Shown here one piece after another: positions 9,386 through 17,371 of a DNA stretch of 64,000 nucleotides. The position numbers and the translations under genes were made by a program. Origin of the DNA: a bacterium M00.F.Ca.ET.205.01.1.1 (GTDB lineage Bacteria; Pseudomonadota; Alphaproteobacteria; Rhizobiales; Rhizobiaceae); the NCBI GenBank assembly GCA_004791255.1, contig SRUQ01000012.1:165524-229523 (forward strand), read 5' to 3'. How positions within the stretch are numbered: the stretch's first letter is position 1; the number at the start of each line of letters is the position of its first letter. The notes below the pieces were generated by a model. The model was not told the origin of the DNA, searched no databases, and was given only the letters and a program-made list of their open reading frames with translations.

Positions 9386-9871
9386 TCAGCCGATGCCCAA
9401 TTGCCTCGCCAGGTCGGCCAGCATCGGGCGCTGGCCCTGCAGGATTTTCACCTCGGCGTCGGGCAGGGTGAACCAGCCGGCTCTGTCGACCTCCGGAAAT
9501 TCTTGCATCGATCCCGATCGCGGCGGCCATTCCATGGTGAAACTGTTGCTGGTGATGGCGGCGGCATCGATGTCGGCCGGCGCTTCCACGGCCCAGGCGA
9601 TGACGGTCTTGCCGCCCGGCTGCTTGTAGGCGCCAAGGCGCGCGAACGGGCCGTCGATCTCGATGCCGATTTCTTCTTCGGTCTCGCGCCGCGCCGCGGC
9701 CAGTTCGTCCTCGTCTTCATCGACGAGGCCCTTCGGGATCGACCAGGCGCCGTCGTCCTTCTTCGCCCAGAACGGGCCGCCGGGATGCACCAGCAGCACG
9801 CGGATGCCGTGTCCGCCCCGGCGATAGATCAGCAATCCGGCGCTGCGTTTTGCCATTTTCAAGATGTCCAT
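9386..9871 (-). CDS. Nudix hydrolase
   Basis: About 161 residues. The Nudix box GX5EX7REUXEEXGU is present as GLVDEDEDELAAARRETEEEIGI (shown here by its pattern: Gly, Glu, Arg-Glu, Glu-Glu, Gly at the expected spacing). These enzymes cleave nucleoside diphosphates linked to another group. The N-terminus AKRSAGLLIYRRG and C-terminal VDRAGWFTLPDAEVKILQGQRP resemble the subgroup often annotated as dATP/8-oxo-nucleotide pyrophosphatases, but substrate is open. The ATG at 9871 is chosen; ATG 9856 and an upstream TTG (9907) are alternatives, none with a strong ribosome site. The 9897-9984 repeat is its upstream region. Confidence 0.88.
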   Translation of the reverse strand: MDILKMAKRSAGLLIYRRGGHGIRVLLVHPGGPFWAKKDDGAWSIPKGLVDEDEDELAAARRETEEEIGIEIDGPFARLGAYKQPGGKTVIAWAVEAPADIDAAAITSNSFTMEWPPRSGSMQEFPEVDRAGWFTLPDAEVKILQGQRPMLADLARQLGIG

Positions 9872-9896
9872 TGGTGAAGGGCCGGCCAATCGCCGT

Positions 9897-9984
9897 GATT
9901 TGGTCAAGGGTCGGCCTTGCGTCGCCTAATTGTGACCTTATCGCGCATGCATGTGCATTGCACCTTGCGCGCGAGTTCGGCAAT
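9897..9984. repeat. Intergenic repeat copy B (upstream of Nudix gene)
   Basis: Partner of 9285-9370. It contains GACCTTATCGCGC and GCATTGCACCTTGCGCG as the best conserved blocks, and differs from copy A mostly in the segment after GATTTGGTCA. It lies between the divergent Nudix and desaturase-like genes. Confidence 0.6.
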
Positions 9985-10030
9985 CTCGCCGCGTCGTTCT
10001 TGGGGTGGCGTCGGAAGGTGGGGCTCCGAA

Positions 10031-10561
10031 ATGCAACTGGGTCTGATCGGCTACTACAGCGATTTCGTCGTCTATCCGCTGGTGATCGCCATACTGGGCG
10101 TGGCCGGGCTGCTTGAGGCCGGCGAGGAGGGGACGCCGGGCTGGATCTGCACCGCAATCGCCTGTCTTTGCCTGTGGACGCTGATCGAATACGTCCTGCA
10201 TCGGTACGTTCTCCACCACATTCCCTGGATCAGGGATCTGCACGACCGTCACCATCTCGAGGAGCGCAGTTCGGTCGGCACGCCGACCTGGCTCAGCCTT
10301 GGGGTCCACGCGCTGGTGGCCTTCCCTGTGTGGATGGTCTCGGGGGTCGCGACCGCCAGCGCGGTCAGCTCAGGGCTCATGCTGGGCTACCTCTGGTACA
10401 TCAGCATCCATCACATGATCCATCACTGGCATCCCGGCCATCCGAGCTACCTTTACACGCTCAAGCGCCGGCACGCGCTGCATCACCATGCCGACGAGAC
10501 GATCAATTTCGGCGTGACCTCGGCATTCTGGGACCGGATTTTCGGCACCGCGCGGCTTTGA
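10031..10561 (+). CDS. Sterol desaturase / fatty acid hydroxylase family membrane protein
   Basis: A 176-residue membrane protein with the histidine clusters of the non-haem di-iron hydroxylase superfamily: HRYVLHH (about residue 57), HDRHH (about 72), HHMIHH (about 125) and HALHHH (about 149). Two to four hydrophobic segments surround them. Short members of this type hydroxylate carotenoids or fatty acids; the actual lipid is unknown. The ATG at 10031 follows a purine-rich stretch, whereas the longer frame before it overlaps the repeat. It is transcribed divergently from the Nudix gene. Confidence 0.85.
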   Translation: MQLGLIGYYSDFVVYPLVIAILGVAGLLEAGEEGTPGWICTAIACLCLWTLIEYVLHRYVLHHIPWIRDLHDRHHLEERSSVGTPTWLSLGVHALVAFPVWMVSGVATASAVSSGLMLGYLWYISIHHMIHHWHPGHPSYLYTLKRRHALHHHADETINFGVTSAFWDRIFGTARL

Positions 10562-10659
10562 AGCGATCTGGCGTGTTCCCAGCAACACCCTCATGTTCTT
10601 GACAACCCTTGCTCGCCGGATGTTACTGCCGCCAGCCGCTTGGGCGTTGGGAGCTTGCC

Positions 10660-10746
10660 GTGAAGAAGACATATCAGAAGCCGGTCTTGGTGAAACGCGA
10701 ACTGCTGTCCGCCGTGACCGCCGCGCCGGCCAGTTCCGGGCTTTGA
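10660..10746 (+). CDS. Putative RiPP-like precursor peptide, 28 aa
   Basis: A GTG start at 10660 is preceded by GGGAG with six bases between, and encodes MKKTYQKPVLVKRELLSAVT followed by AAPASSGL and TGA. The N-terminal pattern K-K-x-Y-x-K-P-x-L-x-K-R-E-x-L-S-x-V-T-A is the one I associate with short alphaproteobacterial peptides annotated as putative RiPP precursors, including orphan ones. No cyclase, leader peptidase or transporter lies next to it. It sits between the hydroxylase-like gene and the second BTAD/hydrolase regulator. Function unproven; it could be a modified signal or simply a small peptide. Confidence 0.5.
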   Translation: MKKTYQKPVLVKRELLSAVTAAPASSGL

Positions 10747-11042
10747 TCCGGAACGCGCGAAAGGCGAGGGCTGACGCTCCGGCGCTCACGGTTCTTTTCC
10801 CGCCAACTCCCTGAATTCCTCGGACCGGCGGCATGATTGCCGACGCGCCGTTGGATCGTGCCTATCAGGCGGCTGAGCAGGCCAGGGCGGAAGTTCTTCG
10901 CCCGGTTGGCCATCTGCTCGTCCAGATACCGCGCCAGCGCCAGTTCATGGCGCTCGGGCTTAACCCTGGCGTGCGAGCGGGATGTCAGCCAGGGGTCACC
11001 GCAAGATAATGGTGGCCAGTCGGTTGGATGCTGGATCGGCAT
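10674..11042 (-). CDS. Uncertain small basic protein
   Basis: The first 70 residues (MPIQHPTDWPPLSCGDPW, then LALARYLDEQMANRAKNFRP and GLLSRLIGTIQRRVG) look like a real amphipathic, basic protein, while the C-terminal part is Arg/Ser-rich and runs antisense to the RiPP-like peptide. Either a real gene with a poor C-terminus, or the remains of one. No family is recognised. Apart from it and the small peptide, 10747-11193 contains nothing clear. Confidence 0.3.
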   Translation of the reverse strand: MPIQHPTDWPPLSCGDPWLTSRSHARVKPERHELALARYLDEQMANRAKNFRPGLLSRLIGTIQRRVGNHAAGPRNSGSWREKNRERRSVSPRLSRVPDQSPELAGAAVTADSSSRFTKTGF

Positions 11043-11193
11043 GGCGTTCTCCTCAAGAAGTTGCCCGGCCATTCTGCTTTATTGGCCGTAGTGGCGCCGT
11101 TGGCGCCAGCGTGATGGAATCGTGAAAAGCGCTGCGCATCGCAAAATCCCGGTTGAATTGGCGGCTGGCTCGGTAAAGGATCGCCGCTGAGCG

Positions 11194-13320
11194 ATGGCTG
11201 TGGCGGACCCGATGGCGCGCCTCTCACTTCTGGGTGGTTTCGAATTCGCTGGAGGGGTGGCAGCCCCGGCTTTCACGCGCAAGGCGCGCGCCATGCTTGC
11301 CTATCTCGCGCTCCAATCTGGGCATTCCCACTCGCGCGAAAAGCTTGCCGCCCTGCTGTGGGGCGATACCGGCGAACCGCAAGCGCGCATGAACCTGCGC
11401 CAGGCCCTGTCCGCCGTGAGGAAAGCGATGCCGTCGGCCAATGGCGGACGCTTCCTGACCGATGGCGACGGCATCACGTTGACGCTGGATGATCTTGATT
11501 TCGACGTAGCCCGATTCGAGCGGCTGGCCGACGAAACAGCGCCCGAGCAACTTGAGCAGGCCATCAGCCTTTACCGGGGTGATCTCCTCGAGGGTTTTGG
11601 CCTGAAGGAAGAGCCGTTCGAAGACTGGTTGCGGGTAGAGCGCGCTCGCTTGCGCGCACTTGCCCTGGGGGTGCTGGAGAAACTCGTCGCCCATTATTTC
11701 GCCGCGAACAGGCTGGCGTCCTGCGTGCAGGCAGCGGCGCGCCTGCTGGTCTGGGAGCCGCTGCGGGAGGATATCCACCGAACCCTGATGCGGGCCTATG
11801 CGGCCCAGGGTCGGATCAACCTGGCGCTGAAACAATATGATCTCTGCCGCGACGCTCTTCATCGCCACCTGCATCTGCAGCCGGAGGCTGAGACAAGAAG
11901 GCTTTACGAAGAGCTTCGCGCCCGCCGGACCGCAACGGATCGGGGTGTTGCCGCCAATGCCGGAACGGTTGCCGCAAGCACCCGGCCGGCGTCGCCGTCG
12001 ACCCATTATGTCAAATCGGCGGGCAGCAATATTGCCTATCAGGTGACGGGCAATGGCCCTGTCGACCTGATCTACGTGCCGGGGTGGGTCTCCAATCTCG
12101 ACCTCGCCTGGGCTTCACCCCGACTGGCGCATGTGCTGCATCGCCTTGGTTCTTTTTGCCGCCTGATCCGGATGGACAAACGCGGCACCGGCCTGTCCGA
12201 CCGCAATGTCGGCCTGCCGACGCTCGAAGAGCGCATGGAGGATGTGCGGGCTGTTCTGGATGCGGTCGGCTCGACCCGCACGGTCCTCTTCGGCAGCTCC
12301 GAGGGCGGCAGCATGTGCATGCTGTTTGCCGCGACTTATCCCGAACGGACGTCGGCCCTCGTCCTGAACGCTACCTATGCCCGGGGCATATGGGCACCGG
12401 ACTATCCCTGGGCCAAGACCGGGAAGCAGGTGGAAGAGGAACTCGCGGAGATCGAGCGCGAATGGGGCGAACCGGCGGACCTGAGCAACGCCGCCCCCAG
12501 CCTGATGAACGATGCGTTCGAGCGGGAATGGTTCGCGGCTTTCCTTCGCAATTCAGCTTCGCCCGCCGATGCGATCTCGCTGTGGTACTGGAGCACCAAG
12601 ATCGACGTTCGCGGTATCCTTCCCGCCATTCATGTGCCGACGCTGATAGTCCAGAGAACGGGAGACCGCTGGGTCAAGGTGGAGGAGGGGCGGTATCTGG
12701 CAAGGCAAATACCGGGCGCGAAATATCTCGAGCTCGCGGGCGACGATCATGTCATTTGGGGCTCCGGCTCGGATCGTCTGATCGACGAGATCCAGTCCTT
12801 TGTTAGTGGCACCCTGCCGATGGCGCCAGCCGAGCGTGTGCTGGTCACCCTCCTTTGCGTGGACATTGCGCCGCCATCCACTCCTGCCGCTGCGGACGGC
12901 AGGGCGGCTAAGCATCCGCTGCAGCTTCAGGAAGACGCGATCCGCGGTCAACTGCAGCTTGCCGATGGCCGGGAGATCCGGTGGGGGGCGGATGGCCTCC
13001 TGGCCGTGTTCCAGCGGCCGACAAGGGCGATCCAGTGCGCCATCGCCATCCGCGATGGCGTGAGAAGGTCAGCTCCTGGCGTCCGCTGCGCCGTGCATAT
13101 CGGCGAATGCGAAAGGCGTGTCGACGACCTTCACGGAGCCGCCATCGATCGAACCCGGCGCATGCTCGACCATGCTGAACCGGGCGAGATCCTTGTGTCT
13201 GGAACGGTGCGCGATCTCGTGCCCGGCTCCGGCCTGGCCTTCGAGGAGCGTGGTGGAGCGACAATGGGCGATATGCCAGAAGGCTTGCGGCTCTATGCCG
13301 TCGGCGGGGTAGCGGCCTGA
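11194..13320 (+). CDS. BTAD regulator - alpha/beta hydrolase - cyclase-like fusion
   Basis: 708 residues in three blocks. Residues about 1-90 are a SARP-like winged helix (RLSLLGGFEFAGG, then RKARAMLAYLALQSGHSHSR), 95-240 the BTAD repeat domain, 270-540 an alpha/beta hydrolase with nucleophile GSSEGG and His in GDDHVIWG. The last 160 residues match the class III nucleotidyl cyclase fold in its regulatory form (LVTLLCVDIAPPST, WGADGLLAVFQRP, VRCAVHIGECERR, then GEILVSGTVRDLV). The first metal Asp is kept (VDI), but the loop after it is shortened, so catalysis is doubtful. It is a longer paralogue of 1456-3000. The ATG at 11194 is used; ATG 11212 is possible. Confidence 0.88.
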   Translation: MAVADPMARLSLLGGFEFAGGVAAPAFTRKARAMLAYLALQSGHSHSREKLAALLWGDTGEPQARMNLRQALSAVRKAMPSANGGRFLTDGDGITLTLDDLDFDVARFERLADETAPEQLEQAISLYRGDLLEGFGLKEEPFEDWLRVERARLRALALGVLEKLVAHYFAANRLASCVQAAARLLVWEPLREDIHRTLMRAYAAQGRINLALKQYDLCRDALHRHLHLQPEAETRRLYEELRARRTATDRGVAANAGTVAASTRPASPSTHYVKSAGSNIAYQVTGNGPVDLIYVPGWVSNLDLAWASPRLAHVLHRLGSFCRLIRMDKRGTGLSDRNVGLPTLEERMEDVRAVLDAVGSTRTVLFGSSEGGSMCMLFAATYPERTSALVLNATYARGIWAPDYPWAKTGKQVEEELAEIEREWGEPADLSNAAPSLMNDAFEREWFAAFLRNSASPADAISLWYWSTKIDVRGILPAIHVPTLIVQRTGDRWVKVEEGRYLARQIPGAKYLELAGDDHVIWGSGSDRLIDEIQSFVSGTLPMAPAERVLVTLLCVDIAPPSTPAAADGRAAKHPLQLQEDAIRGQLQLADGREIRWGADGLLAVFQRPTRAIQCAIAIRDGVRRSAPGVRCAVHIGECERRVDDLHGAAIDRTRRMLDHAEPGEILVSGTVRDLVPGSGLAFEERGGATMGDMPEGLRLYAVGGVAA

Positions 13321-13353
13321 ATGCCAGGCATCCACCGGCAGCCTCTTAGGTTC

Positions 13354-14601
13354 CTACAGATCCTTCTGCGCCAGCTCCCTGAATTCGTCCGGCACGGAAC
13401 GGGCCGCCTCCAGCGCCACCGTGCCGTAGCCGACAGCCTGTTTGCCGAAACGCTCGCGGATCTTGTCGATGGCGCGGTCGGCGCCGAAGCGCGCCAGGCC
13501 TTTTGCGCTGCCGGGGCGGTGTTTTTCATCGGCGAGGCCGAGCGGCAGTTCGAGCTGCAGCTCGGCGCTCTCCTCCAGATGCGAGACCGAGATCGCCAGC
13601 AGCGAAATTTTCTTGTCGTGCGGGTGGTCGGCAAGCACGCCGCGCACCAGGTCCTGCGCGGTCTCGGCCAGCATCGTCGTTGCCGAGATCGGCTGCTCCA
13701 ACGTGATCGAGCGCGTCACGGCGCTGAGATCGGAAAACCGCACGCGCACCGTCACCGTGCGGCCGGGCCTTGCCTTGGCGCGCAGCCGGCTGGCGACGCG
13801 GTCGGCCAGATGCAGCAGCGTCGGAACGATCACCCTGGCCACCGCCGGTTTCAACCCAAGCGCCGATTGCGCGCCGGCCGAATGCGCCCGGCGCTTGGTC
13901 TCCAGCCTGCGCGGGTCGCGGTTCCACGCCAGTGCGGCGAGCTTCTCGCCAGCGGCAGGGCCGAGCAATTTCCTCAGCGCGCCGCTGTGGGTTCGGGCCA
14001 GCTCGCCGATGGTCTCGACGCCGATTTCGGCCAGCCGCGCTTTGGTCGCCGGGCCGACGCCCCACATCAGCCCGACGGGCAGGTCGTGCAGGAAGGCAAG
14101 CTCGGTGCCGGGCTCTACCACCACCAGCCCGTCCGGCTTGGCGACCTGCGAGGCGATCTTGGCCAGATGCTTGGTGCGCGCCACGCCGACCGAGATCGGC
14201 AGGCCGAGTTCGTCCCGCACGCGGCGGCGGATGGCCTTGGCGATCTCCCGTGGCTGTCCGAACAGATGCGTACAGCCGGCGACATCGGCAAAGGCCTCGT
14301 CGATCGAGATGCGTTCGACCACCGGCGTGAAGTCGTCGAGCACTTTCATCGCCGCGTCGCCCAGCCGCTGGTAGTGGCTGAAATTGCCGCCGACGAAAAT
14401 CAGCTGCGGGCAAAGTTCGCGCGCCTTGCGCCCCGGCATGCCGCCGCGCACGCCAAAAGCGCGCGCCTCATAGGAGGCGGCCAGCACCACGCCGCCGCCG
14501 ACCGCGATCGGCTTGCCGCGCAGCGAGGGGTCGAGCAACTGCTCGACCGAGGCGTAGAAGGCGTCGAGATCGGCATGCAGGATGGTGGCAGTCGTTTCCA
14601 T
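13354..14601 (-). CDS. dinB: DNA polymerase IV (Y family)
   Basis: About 415 residues. The catalytic motifs of Y-family polymerases are intact: ILHADLDAFYASVEQ at the N-terminus, the steric-gate/YEARAFGVRGGMPG region, and SIDEAFADV near residue 105. The helix-hairpin-helix (GVGPATKARLAEIGVETIGELA) and little-finger domain follow. It copies damaged or mismatched DNA without proofreading. The ATG at 14601 gives the family-typical N-terminus; the frame extends to 14670 without a better start. An exact GTTC-N7-GTTC LexA site lies 35-49 bp upstream, so SOS control is expected. Confidence 0.95.
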   Translation of the reverse strand: METTATILHADLDAFYASVEQLLDPSLRGKPIAVGGGVVLAASYEARAFGVRGGMPGRKARELCPQLIFVGGNFSHYQRLGDAAMKVLDDFTPVVERISIDEAFADVAGCTHLFGQPREIAKAIRRRVRDELGLPISVGVARTKHLAKIASQVAKPDGLVVVEPGTELAFLHDLPVGLMWGVGPATKARLAEIGVETIGELARTHSGALRKLLGPAAGEKLAALAWNRDPRRLETKRRAHSAGAQSALGLKPAVARVIVPTLLHLADRVASRLRAKARPGRTVTVRVRFSDLSAVTRSITLEQPISATTMLAETAQDLVRGVLADHPHDKKISLLAISVSHLEESAELQLELPLGLADEKHRPGSAKGLARFGADRAIDKIRERFGKQAVGYGTVALEAARSVPDEFRELAQKDL

Positions 14602-14635
14602 CCTGTTCCGCTCATCCGCAATTGCTGATAGACGC

Positions 14636-14650
14636 GAACAAATAGAGAAC
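14636..14650. promoter_or_regulatory. LexA (SOS) box of dinB
   Basis: GAACAAATAGAGAAC reads on the minus strand as GTTC-N7-GTTC, the direct-repeat operator known for LexA of Alphaproteobacteria. Both half-sites are perfect and it lies 35 bp before the dinB start codon. Confidence 0.85.
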
Positions 14651-14729
14651 AAATAGGGGGTGTTTGTCAAGGCGAACTGGTTAGTTCTTCCCTTCTCCCC
14701 TTGTGAGAGATGGGAAAACGCGCCGCCGC

Positions 14730-15146
14730 CTAAACCATATGCTCCGCCCGCAGTGCCGTCTTCATTCGTTCCAGCGCCGGCTCGCCGCCGGCCGCCAGCT
14801 CGTCGGCGATGCGGGCGAGCTTGTCGTCGGATCTGCGGTGCTTGCTGCCCCAGGTGCCGAGCGTGGCCAGCACCGGCAACAGGTCGATGCCGGCCTCGGT
14901 CAACCGGTAGATCGCCTTCAGCCCATGGGTCGGGTCGCCGCTGCGCGTCAGGATGCCTTCGTCCTGCAGCGTCTGCAGCCGCTCGGCCAGCGTGCGCGAG
15001 GAGATGCCTTCGTCGGACTGCAGGAATTCGCGAAAATGCTTTTTCCCGGCGAAGATCAGGTCGCGGATGATGAGCAGCGTCCAGCGGTCGCCGAGCAGTT
15101 CGAGCGACAAGTTGATCGGGCAGCCGGATTTTTCGCGTGTCGACAT
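14730..15146 (-). CDS. HxlR-family transcriptional regulator
   Basis: 138 residues with the HxlR/MarR-like winged helix: CPINLSLELLGDRWTLLIIRDL near the N-terminus, then the recognition region (ISSRTLAERLQTLQDEGILTR) and wing (YRLTEAGIDLLPVLATLGTWG). The conserved Cys at residue 9 is the one used for redox or electrophile sensing in some HxlR proteins. It is divergent from the reductase-like gene at 15266, and the region between has two copies of a 20-bp element, so it probably controls that gene and itself. Confidence 0.9.
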   Translation of the reverse strand: MSTREKSGCPINLSLELLGDRWTLLIIRDLIFAGKKHFREFLQSDEGISSRTLAERLQTLQDEGILTRSGDPTHGLKAIYRLTEAGIDLLPVLATLGTWGSKHRRSDDKLARIADELAAGGEPALERMKTALRAEHMV

Positions 15147-15150
15147 CTCT

Positions 15151-15224
15151 ATGGTTCCATTTTTAAATCACTTTACTATTGACACCATTGTTTATGTGCG
15201 TCAAATGGTTCCAGAAGTAAATCA
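15151..15224. promoter_or_regulatory. Twin 20-bp direct repeats, probable HxlR operator
   Basis: ATGGTTCCATTTTTAAATCA (15151-15170) and ATGGTTCCAGAAGTAAATCA (15205-15224) share 16 of 20 bases and are exactly 54 bp apart, that is about five helical turns. They flank an AT-rich promoter region (TTGACA at 15179) between the divergent HxlR and reductase genes. Confidence 0.6.
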
Positions 15225-15265
15225 TTCAAATCTGCCATCCAGAATCTGGAAACGAGGAGAACCCC

Positions 15266-15853
15266 ATGAAAAAGCTCATCCTTCAGATGCAGATATCGGT
15301 CGACGGTTTTGTCGGCGCCAATGCGGACCTGCCGTGGCAGCTCTGGGAATGGGGCGACGACATCAGCTGGGACGCTGAGCTGAAGCAGGATTTCAACGCC
15401 GTCTTCGCCGGCATTGACACCATCCTGCTCAGCCGCAAGATGGCCGAGGAAGGCTATCTCACCCATTGGGGCAATGCGGCGAAGAAGTTTCCACGCGATC
15501 CGTTCTACGCATTCGCCCAGCGCATCGTCGAGGCGCACAAGGTGGTGCTCAGCGACAAGCTCCGCACGTCGCGGTGGGAGCGCACGACGGTGGCGAGCGG
15601 CGACCTGCCGCGCGAGGTCAATGCGCTGAAGGTGGGCGATGGCGGCGACATGGCCGTGTTCGGCGGCGCCGGCTTCGCCTCGTCCCTGATCGCGGCCGGG
15701 CTGGTCGACGAGTTCCAGCTGTTCATCAATCCGGCCGTGCTCGGCGCCGGCCGCCGCATCTTCGACCAGGGCGGCTTTGCCAAGTTGCAGCTGCTCGGCT
15801 CGAAAGCCTATGCCTGCGGCATGGTGGTCAACCGCTACGCCAAGGCGCGGTGA
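15266..15853 (+). CDS. Dihydrofolate reductase / RibD C-terminal family protein
   Basis: 195 residues with the DHFR-like fold of the RibD C-terminal domain: LQMQISVDGFVGA at the N-terminus, LLSRKMAEEGYL in the middle, and GDMAVFGGAGFASSLIAAGLVDEFQLFINPAVLGAG near residues 125-165. Such proteins use NAD(P)H; the substrate of this stand-alone group is generally unknown, and folate reduction is not implied. AACGAGGAGAACCCC precedes the ATG. Its divergent HxlR partner is the likely regulator. Confidence 0.85.
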   Translation: MKKLILQMQISVDGFVGANADLPWQLWEWGDDISWDAELKQDFNAVFAGIDTILLSRKMAEEGYLTHWGNAAKKFPRDPFYAFAQRIVEAHKVVLSDKLRTSRWERTTVASGDLPREVNALKVGDGGDMAVFGGAGFASSLIAAGLVDEFQLFINPAVLGAGRRIFDQGGFAKLQLLGSKAYACGMVVNRYAKAR

Positions 15854-15925
15854 GGGGTGTTCCAGCGGAGTGAGGCGTTGGTGTTCCCTGGAACACCCCT
15901 CATCCGACCTCGCTTCGGGAGGCCA

Positions 15926-15948
15926 CCTTCTCCCGCAAGGGGAGAAGG
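15926..15948. terminator. Hairpin between convergent genes
   Basis: CCTTCTCCC-GCAA-GGGGAGAAGG forms a near-perfect stem with a tetraloop between the stop codons of the reductase-like gene and the oxygenase gene. A T-run is absent on both sides, so termination may rely on the hairpin and Rho; similar hairpins recur in Mesorhizobium intergenic DNA. Confidence 0.6.
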
Positions 15949-15957
15949 GAAGTGCCC

Positions 15958-16701
15958 TCACTTCGCGTCGTGAAAAATAATACCGACCGTGTGACGCATG
16001 CCTGAGCGCAGGCGGCTGACGCCGTGGCGCAGATTGACGCGGTAATTGCCCTTGGTTCCCTGCACCGGCCGGTTGTGGACGGCGAAAGCCACAGCATCGC
16101 CCCGGCGCAGCGGCACCACCTCGACCCGGCTCTGCATGCGCGGCCGCTGCTCGGTCAGCGCGAACTCGCCGCCGGTGAAATCCTCGCCCGGCTCGGAGAG
16201 CAGGATCGCCACCTGCAGCGGGAAGGCGAGGTCGCCATAGAGGTCCTGGTGCAGGCAGTTGAAGTCGCCGGGCACATATTGCAGCAAAAGCGGCGTCGGC
16301 CTGACCTGGCCGGCGGCATGGCATTGGTCGAGAAATTCCGCATGCGTGGCGGGGTAGCGCAGGGCGATTCCCATGCGCTCGTTCCACCCGTTGGCGACTT
16401 CGGCCAGCCGGGGATAGAGCGCGCTACGCAAGCCGCCGACGAGGTCGGGCAGGGGGTAGCGGAAATAGCGATACTCGCCCTTGCCGAAGCCGTGCCTGGC
16501 CATGTGGATGTGGCTGCGGAAATGGTTTTCCTCGGGATAGAGCGCGGCGAGCTGCCGGCATTCCTGCGGCGACAAAAGCTTCTCGATCACGGCGCAGCCG
16601 AAACCGTCGAGCTCGGCGGCGAGCGCCGGCCAGTCATGGCCGGCAACACGCTTCTCGGCGGCTTCGACCGCGGACGCGGCAACCCTGGCATGGGCGTTCA
16701 T
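15958..16701 (-). CDS. 2OG-Fe(II) oxygenase, probably linked to alkylation repair
   Basis: 247 residues. The iron ligands of the prolyl-4-hydroxylase-type fold are seen as HQD (CLHQDLYGD, near residue 145) and a distal His in RHGVSRLRSGMRHTVGIIFHD; the Arg of the same segment would bind 2-oxoglutarate. The start ATG at 16699-16701 overlaps the stop of the Ogt gene as ATGA, so the two are translationally coupled. With Ada also nearby, a role in reversing DNA or protein alkylation is plausible, but the sequence is not a recognisable AlkB. Confidence 0.85.
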   Translation of the reverse strand: MNAHARVAASAVEAAEKRVAGHDWPALAAELDGFGCAVIEKLLSPQECRQLAALYPEENHFRSHIHMARHGFGKGEYRYFRYPLPDLVGGLRSALYPRLAEVANGWNERMGIALRYPATHAEFLDQCHAAGQVRPTPLLLQYVPGDFNCLHQDLYGDLAFPLQVAILLSEPGEDFTGGEFALTEQRPRMQSRVEVVPLRRGDAVAFAVHNRPVQGTKGNYRVNLRHGVSRLRSGMRHTVGIIFHDAK

Positions 16702-17252
16702 ATCTGTGCCTCCCTGGCGAGCAAGGCGCCCTTGCGCTCGAGGCCCCAGCGATAGCCCGATAGCGAGCCGTCGGCGCGGACAACGCGGTGGCAAGGAATG
16801 CCGATCGCGATGGCGTTGGCGGCGCAGGCGGTGGCCACGGCGCGGGCGCCGTTCGGCTGGCCAAGGCGGTGGGCAAGCGCGGTATAGGTGATGCTGGCGC
16901 CGCACGGTATGGCGCGCAACGCCTCCCACACGCGCTGCTGGAAGGCCGTGCCATGGCTGGGATCGAGTGGCAGATCGAGGCCGGCGCCGGGCGTTTCGAT
17001 GAAGCGCGCGATGGAGGTGAGGTCGTCGCGCAAGCGAGCCCCGTCTTCGATCGGTATTTTGCCAGGGAAGTGGTTGGCGAGATCTTGCTCCAGCACGTCG
17101 CGGTCATCGCCGATCAGGATGGCGCACACGCCGATATGGCTGCGCGCCACCAGTATGGCGCCGATCGCGGATTGGCCGGTGGCGTAGGTGATGGTGTCGA
17201 GGGCGGGAGCGCTGGAGGCGGTCCCCGCGATGTTGGCTAGCATGAGGTTCAT
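16698..17252 (-). CDS. ogt: Methylated-DNA--protein-cysteine methyltransferase
   Basis: 184 residues. The active site is GIPCHRVV, preceded by the helix-turn-helix segment (GTAFQQRVWEALRAIPCGASITYTALA) and followed by GSLSGYRWGLERKGALL. It removes methyl groups from O6-alkylguanine by transferring them to its own Cys, which inactivates it. The ATG at 17252 follows AAGGAG. The N-terminal part resembles the corresponding part of Ada encoded 540 bp away, so the two are paralogues. It is the first gene of a two-gene unit with the oxygenase. Confidence 0.92.
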   Translation of the reverse strand: MNLMLANIAGTASSAPALDTITYATGQSAIGAILVARSHIGVCAILIGDDRDVLEQDLANHFPGKIPIEDGARLRDDLTSIARFIETPGAGLDLPLDPSHGTAFQQRVWEALRAIPCGASITYTALAHRLGQPNGARAVATACAANAIAIGIPCHRVVRADGSLSGYRWGLERKGALLAREAQI

Positions 17253-17371
17253 TGCCTTTACTCCTTGTTGTGCCTGAACCTTACCGGTGTGGGCTGCCGC
17301 GCTCACTCCGGTGCTTGCTTTCAAATTCGAAACTCGTTTTGCGGGGACTCGCCGTCACCGCCGAGTTCTGT

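Noticed and set aside
10600..13320. A complete RiPP biosynthetic cluster around the small peptide
   Set aside because: No cyclase, RRE protein, protease or exporter was found within several kilobases; only the precursor-like peptide is present.
13321..14628. Long plus-strand open frame opposite dinB
   Set aside because: It is the antisense shadow of dinB; composition is Arg/Gln/His-rich without domain signatures, while the minus strand shows all Y-polymerase motifs.
15176..16387. 403-codon minus-strand frame covering the reductase-like gene and the oxygenase end
   Set aside because: It is out of frame with both real genes; recognisable motifs lie only in the other frames.
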